DNA from: Acidobacteriaceae bacterium
GTDB taxonomy: Bacteria; Acidobacteriota; Terriglobia; Terriglobales; Acidobacteriaceae
Length of the DNA: 5,175 nt
Reading direction: 5' to 3'
Assembly: GCA_030049955.1 (NCBI GenBank)
Contig: JASIJX010000063.1
Location: 1 to 5,175, forward strand
Below, one piece after another: positions 1 through 5,175 of this stretch. The translations under genes were made by a program, and so were the position numbers. Numbering within the stretch: position 1 is the stretch's first letter; each line of letters begins with the position of its first letter. The notes under the pieces are model-generated. The model was not told where the DNA came from. It saw only the letters and a program-made list of their open reading frames with translations, and made no database searches.

Positions 1-17
1 ACGTAAATCGACTTCAT
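1..17 (-). CDS. Start of an unidentified gene running off the left edge
   Basis: On the minus strand an ATG at 17-15 opens a frame reading M-K-S-I-Y before the window ends. It is preceded by AGAAGAGG (positions 34-27), whose GAGG ends nine bases before the ATG. About 50 bases further upstream there is a promoter-like pair of hexamers overlapping a LacI-type palindrome. The basic residue right after the initiator would suit a signal peptide, but five codons cannot show that and no function can be given. It follows the regulator gene in the same orientation but is separated from it by a likely terminator, so it should have its own promoter. The alternative is a chance ATG with the true start further left. 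Confidence 0.42.
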
Positions 18-93
18 GAAGACAAACCTCTTCTCAGGCAAGGCTGAATCGTTCGGAGCTCCTGAGCCTGATTTCCATAAATCGAAGACAAAC
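4..93 (+). repeat. Interrupted direct repeat TAAATCG / AAGACAAAC
   Basis: TAAATCG followed by AAGACAAAC occurs twice. At 78-93 the two blocks are contiguous, and at 4-27 they are separated by the eight bases ACTTCATG. The GAAGACAAAC block is identical at 18-27 and 84-93. The right copy supplies the left half of the operator palindrome. The left copy covers the start codon region of the left-edge gene and carries only one half-site. Small local duplication followed by indel is one explanation; a second weak regulator half-site is another. Confidence 0.4.
27..34 (-). promoter_or_regulatory. Ribosome binding site for the gene at the left edge
   Basis: The minus strand reads AGAAGAGG, with nine bases between GAGG and the ATG at 17. 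This is the main support for that ATG being a real start. Confidence 0.4.
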
Positions 94-102
94 GTTTGTT
101 GA
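74..102 (-). promoter_or_regulatory. Putative sigma70-like promoter of the left-edge gene
   Basis: On the minus strand TCAACA (102-97, four of six matches to TTGACA) and TATGGA (79-74, three of six matches to TATAAT) are separated by exactly 17 bases. Transcription would start near position 67 and give an untranslated leader of about 50 bases before the ATG at 17. Both hexamers are weak. The case rests on the spacing, the local AT-richness, the palindrome in the spacer and the gene start downstream. Confidence 0.38.
88..99. promoter_or_regulatory. Perfect palindromic LacI-family-type operator
   Basis: The 12 bases ACAAACGTTTGT are a perfect palindrome centred on CpG between 93 and 94. Known LacI/PurR/CcpA-type operators share the AAACGTTT-like core with a central CG, where the paired hinge helices insert. 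The site lies between the -35 and -10 hexamers of the putative minus-strand promoter, the classic place for a repressor to block RNA polymerase. A LacI-family gene ends about 130 bases upstream, which makes that protein the first candidate to bind. No second copy of the full palindrome was found in the window. Binding by this particular regulator is inference. Confidence 0.55.
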
Positions 103-195
103 CAGGGGAAAATCCGAGCCGTCCAAGATAAGACCAGACTCCGGCCCGGCTTGTCAAGACAGAAACGCCCAGGCGCAGAGCAATCTCGAGCCGGG

Positions 196-225
196 AAAAA
201 CGGCCCTCATTGCCCGTTTCGGCCG
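196..225 (-). terminator. Probable rho-independent terminator after the lacI-type gene
   Basis: Four bases after the regulator stop codon, the minus strand can fold in two ways ahead of a run of five T (200-196). Either AAACGG (219-214) pairs with CCGTTT (203-198), or CGGCC (225-221) pairs with GGCCG (205-201). Both place a GC-rich stem directly before or into the T run. The loops, 10 and 15 bases, are somewhat long. The position fits termination of the regulator transcript and separates it from the promoter at 102-74. Confidence 0.5.
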
Positions 226-229
226 CTCG

Positions 230-1243
230 TCAGGCCGATCTGGGCGCGGGTGCGCAGGTCGAATCGCGCAGAATGAAGCGGGTCTTGTATTCGAAGCTGG
301 TCTTCTTGGCGACGCCCTGAATATCCTCGAGGAGAGCGCGAAACGCGAGGCCGGCAATTTCGCGCGGCGAGAACTGGATGGTCGTGAGCGAGGGCTGGGT
401 GAAACGGCAGATAGTCAGGTCGTCGAAGCCGATGAGCGCGATGTCTTTTCCCGCCTGAAGACTACGGCCGGCAAGTGTCTTCAATGCGCCGACGGCGGCC
501 ACGTCGTTACAACACAGCACCGCCGTAGGGGGTTTCGGCAGATTGAGCAACATTCCCATGCCGAGCGCGCCGCCATCCCAGGTGTGATCGCACTCCGCCA
601 CAAGATCCTTGTCGAACGTTACGCCGGCAAGCTTCATTGCCTTGCGAAATACCTCGAAACGGGTCTTCATGCTGCTCCAGCTCAACTGCCCGCTCAGATA
701 CCCGATGCGTTCGTGACCGAACTCGGCCAGGTGCTTGATCGCCTCGCGAAAGCCGGGAAGATAGTTGATGCGCACATTGCGCACGCCGTCCACGTCGTGG
801 TCGGCCCCCGCGTAGACCATGGGAACGTCGATGGTCGATTTGGCAAGCTGTTCCTCCATGCCGAAGGTCAGCGCCGCAATGCCTTCCACCTGCCGCTCCT
901 GCATGCGCTGGGCACAGATGGCGATGTGATCGGGATGCGTTTCAGTATCCGCGAAGCTGACAAGAACTTCGTAGCCTTGCTCGACGGCGGCGCGCTCGAA
1001 ATAGAGAATGACTTCAGAGAAGAACGGATTGCCGCCGCTTAGCTCGGAGACAATGAGGCCCACTGTATGGCTGCGCCCGCGAGCCAGCGCGCGCGCCTGG
1101 AAATTAGGCCGGTAGCCCACTTCCTGAATCACGGCCTGCACCCGCCGCACCAGCCGCGGATCGACCGTTTCAATCTGATTGATGACCCTCGAAACCGTGG
1201 AGTGGGAAACGCGGGCCCGCCGGGCGATCTCTCTGATGTTCAC
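230..1243 (-). CDS. LacI/GalR-family transcriptional regulator
   Basis: A full-length (337-residue) LacI-family repressor-type protein. Residues 1-22 form the helix-turn-helix, with recognition helix motif VSHSTVSRVIN at 12-22, and YRPN at 44-47 leads into the hinge helix (ARALA, 50-54). From about residue 60 comes the periplasmic-binding-protein-like effector domain: GLIVSE at 62-67, NPFF at 72-75, the ligand-site arginine of the family near R195, GFDDL at 272-276, and the family's closing strand FILRDST at 323-329. It should bind an operator as a dimer and respond to a sugar or sugar derivative. The start is GTG at 1243, five bases after AAGGAG; no in-frame alternative is needed and the length matches the family. 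It lies downstream of, and reads with, the symporter/hydrolase genes but has its own promoter candidate. The effector is unknown. The family is clear; its link to the palindrome at 88-99 is inferred. Confidence 0.96.
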   Translation of the reverse strand: MNIREIARRARVSHSTVSRVINQIETVDPRLVRRVQAVIQEVGYRPNFQARALARGRSHTVGLIVSELSGGNPFFSEVILYFERAAVEQGYEVLVSFADTETHPDHIAICAQRMQERQVEGIAALTFGMEEQLAKSTIDVPMVYAGADHDVDGVRNVRINYLPGFREAIKHLAEFGHERIGYLSGQLSWSSMKTRFEVFRKAMKLAGVTFDKDLVAECDHTWDGGALGMGMLLNLPKPPTAVLCCNDVAAVGALKTLAGRSLQAGKDIALIGFDDLTICRFTQPSLTTIQFSPREIAGLAFRALLEDIQGVAKKTSFEYKTRFILRDSTCAPAPRSA

Positions 1244-1248
1244 TTGCT

Positions 1249-1254
1249 CTCCTT
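1249..1254 (-). promoter_or_regulatory. Ribosome binding site fixing the GTG start of the regulator
   Basis: The minus strand reads AAGGAG with five bases before GTG at 1243. This strong site supports initiation at GTG rather than at the nearby ATG at 1260, which is out of frame and has no useful site of its own. Confidence 0.8.
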
Positions 1255-1280
1255 AACCATTCCGCCGGCGAGCGGCCACA

Positions 1281-1308
1281 GCGCCTGCGGGACCGGTACC
1301 CGCAACGC
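1281..1308. repeat. Inverted repeat in the regulator's untranslated leader
   Basis: TGCGGG (1286-1291) and CCCGCA (1299-1304) form perfect six-base arms around ACCGGTA. Outside these, GCG (1281-1283) and CGC (1306-1308) can extend the pairing past a small internal loop. If transcription starts near 1335, the element lies in the leader RNA about 40 bases before the GTG start. It could be an RNA hairpin affecting regulator expression or a DNA-binding site. It is odd-centred and lacks the central CG of LacI-type sites, so autoregulation by that route is less likely. Confidence 0.4.
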
Positions 1309-1341
1309 ATCGAACCCAATAGGCTCCGCACCGGAAGAAGC

Positions 1342-1350
1342 AGTATATCA
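1342..1350 (-). promoter_or_regulatory. Extended -10 promoter for the lacI-type gene
   Basis: On the minus strand TGATATACT (1350-1342) combines a TG-n extension with TATACT, five of six matches to TATAAT. An A/T-rich stretch (1365-1352) lies just upstream. No good -35 hexamer sits at 16-18 bases, which is usual for extended -10 promoters. A start near 1335 would give a leader of about 90 bases to the GTG at 1243. This stands out from the otherwise GC-rich 180-base gap, which holds no gene that I can support. Confidence 0.55.
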
Positions 1351-1407
1351 GCCAGAAAATAAAAACCCATGGAGCTTTTCGCCCGTTCGAGCAAACTTGC
1401 CCAATCG

Positions 1408-1422
1408 CGCAGCCCGGCTGCG
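1408..1422 (-). terminator. Tight hairpin directly after the operon's last stop codon
   Basis: CGCAGC and GCTGCG are perfect six-base arms around a three-base loop (seven pairs if the loop closes to one base). On the minus strand it begins one base after the TAA of the 70-residue protein (1426-1424). No T run follows on that strand (the next bases are CGATTGG), so it is not a textbook intrinsic terminator. It may mark or protect the 3' end of the operon mRNA. Read on the plus strand, only three T follow. Confidence 0.38.
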
Positions 1423-1423
1423 T

Positions 1424-1636
1424 TTACTTGCGCCCCGGCCAGAAGCGCACCACGTAGAAACCGCCAATCAAAAGCAGGACAATGCCGCCCCACACGCCCG
1501 GATGATAGTTCGACAGCACCACCGCCGGCGGATGCGACCACTCGCGCATCGCGGTGACGAAGATGATCACCCCGTAGACCAGCAGCAGAATCCCGATGAA
1601 GAACCAGACCGGCAGCATCTCTTGCCGTTCGCGCAT
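1424..1636 (-). CDS. Small two-helix membrane protein, function unknown
   Basis: This 70-residue protein is not one I can name. It shows two hydrophobic segments, about 8-29 (WFFIGILLLVYGVIIF core) and 47-64 (GVWGGIVLLLIGGF core). They are joined by a loop of roughly 17 residues containing HPP and NYHPGVW. Both ends are basic (RER at 2-4 and RFWPGRK at 64-70), so by the positive-inside rule both termini should be cytoplasmic with the loop outside. The start ATG at 1636 is chosen because GAGGGAGGGA lies just before it and overlaps the hydrolase stop codon, implying translational coupling; the alternative Met7 has a weaker site. As last gene of an operon with a symporter, it could be a transporter accessory subunit or a membrane partner of the secreted enzyme. 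Both roles are inference. Confidence 0.82.
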   Translation of the reverse strand: MRERQEMLPVWFFIGILLLVYGVIIFVTAMREWSHPPAVVLSNYHPGVWGGIVLLLIGGFYVVRFWPGRK

Positions 1637-1640
1637 CGCT

Positions 1641-1650
1641 TCCCTCCCTC
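1641..1650 (-). promoter_or_regulatory. Strong ribosome binding site overlapping the hydrolase stop
   Basis: The minus strand reads TGAGGGAGGGA across 1651-1641, where TGA (1651-1649) is the stop of the upstream gene and GAGGGAGGGA is the ribosome binding site for the ATG at 1636. The overlap suggests that ribosomes ending the large gene re-initiate on the small one. Confidence 0.75.
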
Positions 1651-4072
1651 AGTCTCCTTGCGATCCCGCAATGGTTGTGCGGCTTACGTCCTGCGTCCAT
1701 CGCACCCACCAGGAATCACCGCTGTGCTCCACTGCCGCATGCGCCGGGGTCTTGCCGTTCACGCGCACAGCTGTAACCGCGGGCTGGTCGGCAAACGGGC
1801 CCACGCGCAACACGACCGGACCCAGATCGCGGTCCGCGCCGACGGTGAAATTTATTCCCGCGTCAGCGCCAGTTCCGGTTCGGTGCAGTGAGTAGCTAAT
1901 GTGCGCCATGTCACGGCCATCGAACACCGGATAATCGCTTGCGCCAATCTCGCTCCAGCCGTACGGCATGCGCGGAAAGATCCGCAGCCGCCGTGGCTGG
2001 GTATCATCGATGCCAACAATCAGCCGCATCGTCTTGACGATCTCGGCCTCCTGCACGCCGTTGCCTTGATCGCCAGTCCGGTAAATGTAACGGCCGTCAG
2101 GCGTGACCTGTACACCCTCTGGCACGACAAAGGAGTCAATCTGCGGATCGTACACTTCGCGGGCGGTCCAGTTGAGCATCGTCGTAGCGTCTTTCATCCG
2201 GTCCAGCAGCAGCGCCGACTGCGTCACGAAGCCCTGACCATAGCCCATCGCCCATCCGTAAAACCCGAACGGCTTGTACGTGTCGATCATCCGCTGGTAC
2301 GCCGCCTCATTTGCGGCGTGCCACGCCGGATCATCATCCGAAGGCGCGAAACCCTTGGTATCGGCGGTGAAGATCAGCGGCCCCAGCACCGTGCTCTTGT
2401 TGGGCCAGCCCGCATCCTTCAGCGTCCACACCCGCCCATATTTGGGATCATCGATCAGGTAATTCTCCGGAATCGCTTCGTGCATTTTTTCCGCACGATC
2501 GCGCCACAGCGTCGCCGATTGCGTCTCGCCGATCGAATCGGCCATCTTCGCAAATGCGAACAGCGCGTCCATGCACACGGTGTCTGGATACACGCTGTAT
2601 CCCTTGCCTCCTGCGGACTCGCCCGTGGTAAACAGCGCGCCGTTCTTCGCGCCGGTGATGTTGGCGTGATCAAACTGCCAGGGAATCCAGTCGCCAGCCA
2701 GCTTCACATCGGCCCAATGCGCGCGCAGCCATGCATCGCGATCCGGCATCCGCTGCCACAGCTTGTAAATGAAGATCGAGATCAGCCCGTGCCCGTCGTT
2801 TTCGAGAGGCAACGAGAAATCGGGATGATTGATGATGCGGCTCCAGTGCGGCGGCAGCGGCGATCCGTTGTATGTCAGGTTGGGGTCCTCTGCCCAGGTC
2901 CGCGCCGAGCGAAATGCGAAATCCGCCGTATGCGACGCCCGATCGACGTAGCCAAGCTCGGTGAGCTCCTGCAGGCTGCGGCCTAGATCGCGCGACCAGG
3001 CGTGATCGTAGTAAACGCCGACGCCATTACGGAAAGTCCCGAACTCGCCACCCGCCGACCGCGGATCGCCCGCCCAAGCCAGCGCGCCCTTGGTCGACGT
3101 GTGATACGTCCCGTCGGTATCGACTTTGTCGAGCATGTCCTGCACGTTGGCGTAGAAGGCATTCTGGAGCGCTTCCGCGTACGGCGTCCCACTGAACGCG
3201 ATATGCGGCCCAATGTATCCCTTTGGTATCTGCGGAGCAATCGGATGACGGAACACAGCATCGGACGTGTAGAACGCATCGATGAACGCGTCCAGCCGCT
3301 CTTTCGCGCCCGCCTCGTCTTCTCCAGCCGCGCGCAGCGGCTTCTGCTCTGCAAAGCGGATGAAGTCAGGCGTGAAGTCGCCGGGGTCAATCGGAGTGGA
3401 GCCCGGAATACCCGTTTCCTGCGCCACTTCCACCGTGATCCCGGCGATAGTCACCGAGCCACGCTTCTCTTTTGAATCCACAACCTCGATACTCGCGAGC
3501 GGCGCGTCCCTGGGCTGAATCACCGCGACGTAATTGCCGTCATCGGTTGGCGCCGCCGGATACAGCCGCAGTGCGTTCTGGAAGGTTGCACGCAGATGCG
3601 CATCGGTCGGAAATGGCTCCCGCGCCTGGTAAAAGGAAAGGCCCTCCCATACGCTCTCGCCAAGAATAAGCGGATAATCCTCGGTCGAGCCATCCACATA
3701 GTGCAGCCTGACATCGCCCAGATGATCGCCCACGAAGAACCGAGCCGCGTAGCTGGACGCATCGGACCAGGCGGACGAGCGGGTCGCTTCGGTCATGCCC
3801 AGCAGGTAGATCTTCTTTGCGGTCGTTCCAACGTTTGCCTGCAGCGTGCCATCGGCCGGCGCATGCCAGCTCGTCTCCACAAACGGCACCCCGTAGCGAT
3901 AGAGCATGCGCGGTCCGGCGTTGCCGCCCTGCGCAATGGGCAGCGCCAGAAACCGGTCCTGCGCCGACGGTGCGCAGTTGGCAGAAGCCGCATTGCATAA
4001 AGACCCAGCGCTCAGCAGCAGCGCAATTGCCGCCGCACCAACAAAGATTTGCTTTAAACGCGAAACTCTCAT
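1649..4072 (-). CDS. Exported glycosidase-like protein with an (alpha/alpha)6-type domain
   Basis: An 807-residue secreted protein. Residues 1-31 are a signal peptide: basic MRVSRLK, a hydrophobic core, and a likely signal peptidase I cut after A-S-A (29-31). Residues about 50-215 are beta-rich and may be a carbohydrate-binding or support domain. Residues about 240-690 are helical, with patterns recalling six-hairpin glycosidases: YDHAWSRDLG near 355-364 (like the W-x-R-D motifs of some clans), LPLENDGHGL near 421-430, TTGESAGGKG near 482-491, and GNGVQEAEIVKT near 670-681. D362, E424, E485, E675 and E677 are candidate catalytic acids. The C-terminal 110 residues look like a beta-sandwich. 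I cannot assign a GH family or substrate. The ATG at 4072 (GGAG three bases upstream) is preferred over GTG at 4096, which has no ribosome binding site, adds eight residues before the signal peptide and overlaps the symporter. The gene starts eight bases after the symporter stop, so they are co-transcribed. Confidence 0.85.
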   Translation of the reverse strand: MRVSRLKQIFVGAAAIALLLSAGSLCNAASANCAPSAQDRFLALPIAQGGNAGPRMLYRYGVPFVETSWHAPADGTLQANVGTTAKKIYLLGMTEATRSSAWSDASSYAARFFVGDHLGDVRLHYVDGSTEDYPLILGESVWEGLSFYQAREPFPTDAHLRATFQNALRLYPAAPTDDGNYVAVIQPRDAPLASIEVVDSKEKRGSVTIAGITVEVAQETGIPGSTPIDPGDFTPDFIRFAEQKPLRAAGEDEAGAKERLDAFIDAFYTSDAVFRHPIAPQIPKGYIGPHIAFSGTPYAEALQNAFYANVQDMLDKVDTDGTYHTSTKGALAWAGDPRSAGGEFGTFRNGVGVYYDHAWSRDLGRSLQELTELGYVDRASHTADFAFRSARTWAEDPNLTYNGSPLPPHWSRIINHPDFSLPLENDGHGLISIFIYKLWQRMPDRDAWLRAHWADVKLAGDWIPWQFDHANITGAKNGALFTTGESAGGKGYSVYPDTVCMDALFAFAKMADSIGETQSATLWRDRAEKMHEAIPENYLIDDPKYGRVWTLKDAGWPNKSTVLGPLIFTADTKGFAPSDDDPAWHAANEAAYQRMIDTYKPFGFYGWAMGYGQGFVTQSALLLDRMKDATTMLNWTAREVYDPQIDSFVVPEGVQVTPDGRYIYRTGDQGNGVQEAEIVKTMRLIVGIDDTQPRRLRIFPRMPYGWSEIGASDYPVFDGRDMAHISYSLHRTGTGADAGINFTVGADRDLGPVVLRVGPFADQPAVTAVRVNGKTPAHAAVEHSGDSWWVRWTQDVSRTTIAGSQGD

Positions 4073-4080
4073 TCTCTCCG

Positions 4081-5175
4081 TTACCAGAACATCCACTGCA
4101 GAATTGCAAAAAATACAGCCACGCCACAGGCCCAGAAAATCGGCCTTTTCCAGAGCGGCAACTTTTCCGGTTTGTGAGTAGCAGCGGCCGGTTGACCGTT
4201 GTGCTCCAGATCGGAGCCAACATGGTCATACTCAGAGATCTTGGTTGTGCTCCATACCAAACCTGCCAGCTGCTTCTCGGTCTTGGGTTCAGTACATAGG
4301 CTCACCACCACCGTAACCGCCATGCAGATGAGCAGCGACCAGAGCGCGCGGTAGACGTTCTCGGCCATGTCCTTCGCGTCGGGCGAAAGCGCCACGTACT
4401 TGATCCATACGGGATGAACCTTGACGGCCGCGTACATGGCCACCGACGAGCCGGTTCCGGCGAGCAGCCCCCAAAAGCCGCCCTTGGCCGTCGCCCGCTT
4501 CCAGATCATGCCGATAATCACGGAGCCGAACAGGGGCGAGATGAAGAAGCCCACCAGCGCCTGCATGTAGTCCATGATGCTTTTGAAGTTGGTGACAAAG
4601 TATGCAGTGCCGATGCTCAAAAACACGCCGAGGATGGTGCACCATCGGCCGATGCTCACATAGTGCTCATCGCTCTTGCCCTTGCGAATGTAGGGCTGAT
4701 AGATGTCGTAGGTCCACACCGTAGCGAAGGCGCTTACGTTGCCGGCCATGCCGCTCATAAAGCCTGCGATCAGCGCGGTGATGCCAAGGCCGAGCAGGCC
4801 GAGGCCGCAGTAGCGTGCCAGCATCAGCGGCAGCACTTCGTTATAGCTGTGCAGGCCTGGGCGCATGGCGCTCTCCGGCACCAGGTGGTAAGGCAGCACG
4901 GCGAGACCCAGCAGACCGGGCAAAATCACGATCAGCGGCACCACCATCTTGAAATACGACGCGATGATGGGAGCAAGTTGCGCCGAGCGCAGGTCCTTGG
5001 CCGCCATAGCGCGCTGCACCACGAGAAAATCCGTCGTCCAGTAGCCGCACGCAATTGCACCGCCGAGACCAAAGACAATGCCCGTCCAGTGCACACCCAT
5101 GGGATTGTTGAACGAGCCGAGCGTGCTCCACAGGTGAACGTAATCGTTCGTGTGCACCTGCTCGTAGATGCGATG
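4081..5175 (-). CDS. SSS-family (SGLT-like) Na+/solute symporter, C-terminal part
   Basis: The frame enters at the right edge (H-R-I-Y-E-Q) and ends at TAA 4083-4081, giving 364 residues; roughly the first third of the protein is outside the window. Matches to the solute:sodium symporter family (TC 2.A.21), recalled from Vibrio SGLT, are several. YW..D...VQRAMAAKDL sits at 45-62, followed by YFKMVVPLIVILPG at 74-87. AGFMSGMAGNVSAFATVWTYDIY lies within 137-159. FISPLFGSVIIGMIWKRATAKG occupies 211-232. The C-terminal helix ends FAILQWMFW, close to the Vibrio protein's end. About eight hydrophobic helices are visible, plus a cytoplasmic stretch at 296-342 before the last helix. It should import a sugar or related solute with sodium across the inner membrane. 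A GTG at 5157 is internal, not a start, because the homologous region continues upstream. It heads the visible part of the operon with the secreted hydrolase. Confidence 0.93.
   Translation of the reverse strand, partial: HRIYEQVHTNDYVHLWSTLGSFNNPMGVHWTGIVFGLGGAIACGYWTTDFLVVQRAMAAKDLRSAQLAPIIASYFKMVVPLIVILPGLLGLAVLPYHLVPESAMRPGLHSYNEVLPLMLARYCGLGLLGLGITALIAGFMSGMAGNVSAFATVWTYDIYQPYIRKGKSDEHYVSIGRWCTILGVFLSIGTAYFVTNFKSIMDYMQALVGFFISPLFGSVIIGMIWKRATAKGGFWGLLAGTGSSVAMYAAVKVHPVWIKYVALSPDAKDMAENVYRALWSLLICMAVTVVVSLCTEPKTEKQLAGLVWSTTKISEYDHVGSDLEHNGQPAAATHKPEKLPLWKRPIFWACGVAVFFAILQWMFW

Noticed and set aside
12..21. Palindrome CTTCATGAAG centred on the left-edge start codon
   Set aside because: A ten-base palindrome of this kind is common by chance, and no partner site or longer symmetry supports a function.
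99..104. Consensus TTGACA on the plus strand
   Set aside because: No acceptable -10 hexamer follows at 16-18 bases, and nothing on the plus strand downstream looks like a gene; it would only transcribe antisense into the regulator.
584..1042. Open frame of 152 codons on the plus strand inside the regulator gene
   Set aside because: It is entirely antisense to the effector domain of a textbook LacI-family protein, so it is a shadow.
1240..1260. Six-codon ORF (ATG at 1260) whose TGA overlaps the regulator's GTG as GTGA
   Set aside because: It has no ribosome binding site of its own and its body is the AAGGAG used by the regulator. Such a short frame is expected by chance.
1067..1891. Open frame of 274 codons on the plus strand crossing three gene boundaries
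   Set aside because: It overlaps the regulator start, the promoter gap, the small membrane gene and the hydrolase end in antisense, with low-complexity composition and no recognisable domain.
1901..2986. Long open frame of 361 codons on the plus strand
   Set aside because: It lies wholly antisense to the hydrolase gene, is rich in Arg/His/Pro as expected of a reverse shadow of a GC-rich gene, and shows no domain. The minus-strand protein has clear motifs, a signal peptide and good gene spacing.
3829..3838. CAACGTTTGC, resembling the operator core
   Set aside because: It is imperfect, lies deep within the hydrolase coding sequence and is explained by its codons.
4073..4096. GTG at 4096 as hydrolase start (adds eight residues)
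   Set aside because: It has no ribosome binding site, would overlap the symporter end and would put an acidic tail before a normal signal peptide; ATG at 4072 is better on all three counts.
1..5175. CRISPR arrays, tRNA/rRNA genes, insertion sequences
   Set aside because: No regularly spaced repeats, no cloverleaf-like or rRNA-like stretch and no transposase frame or terminal inverted repeats were seen on either strand.

Overview
The window is GC-rich bacterial DNA in which every convincing gene lies on the minus strand, so the locus reads from right to left. From the gene repertoire I infer a Gram-negative saprophyte, most likely an Acidobacteriota (Terriglobia-like) genome. The LacI-type regulator opens with an N-terminus (MNIREIARRARVS) typical of a regulator lineage I associate with that phylum. 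It sits beside an SGLT-type symporter and a large secreted carbohydrate-active protein. The taxonomic call rests on family resemblance only.

Layout in reading order. Positions 5175-4081 hold the C-terminal 364 residues of an SSS-family (SGLT-like) Na+/solute symporter whose start lies beyond the right edge. Eight bases after its stop, positions 4072-1649 encode an 807-residue exported protein. It has an N-terminal beta-rich domain, a large helical domain that looks like an (alpha/alpha)6 glycosidase, and a C-terminal beta-sandwich-like tail. Its stop codon lies inside the ribosome binding site of a 70-residue, two-helix membrane protein (1636-1424). These three genes look like one translationally coupled operon, whose promoter is outside the window. 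A compact hairpin follows the last stop at once.

The gap at 1423-1244 carries a good extended -10 promoter and a leader hairpin. It leads to a complete LacI/GalR regulator (GTG start, 1243-230) followed by a plausible intrinsic terminator (225-196). The remaining 195 bases to the left edge contain a weak sigma70-like promoter. Its spacer carries a perfect 12-bp palindrome, ACAAACGTTTGT, of the LacI-family operator type. After this come a ribosome binding site and the first codons (ATG at 17) of another minus-strand gene that runs off the left edge.

Together this reads as a sugar-utilisation locus. The secreted enzyme would release a sugar or oligosaccharide, the symporter would import it, and the LacI-type protein would sense it and repress at least the gene to the left. 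The substrate is not readable from the sequence. The most interesting points are the unassigned glycosidase-like protein, the coupled small membrane protein, and the palindrome within a promoter just downstream of the regulator gene.
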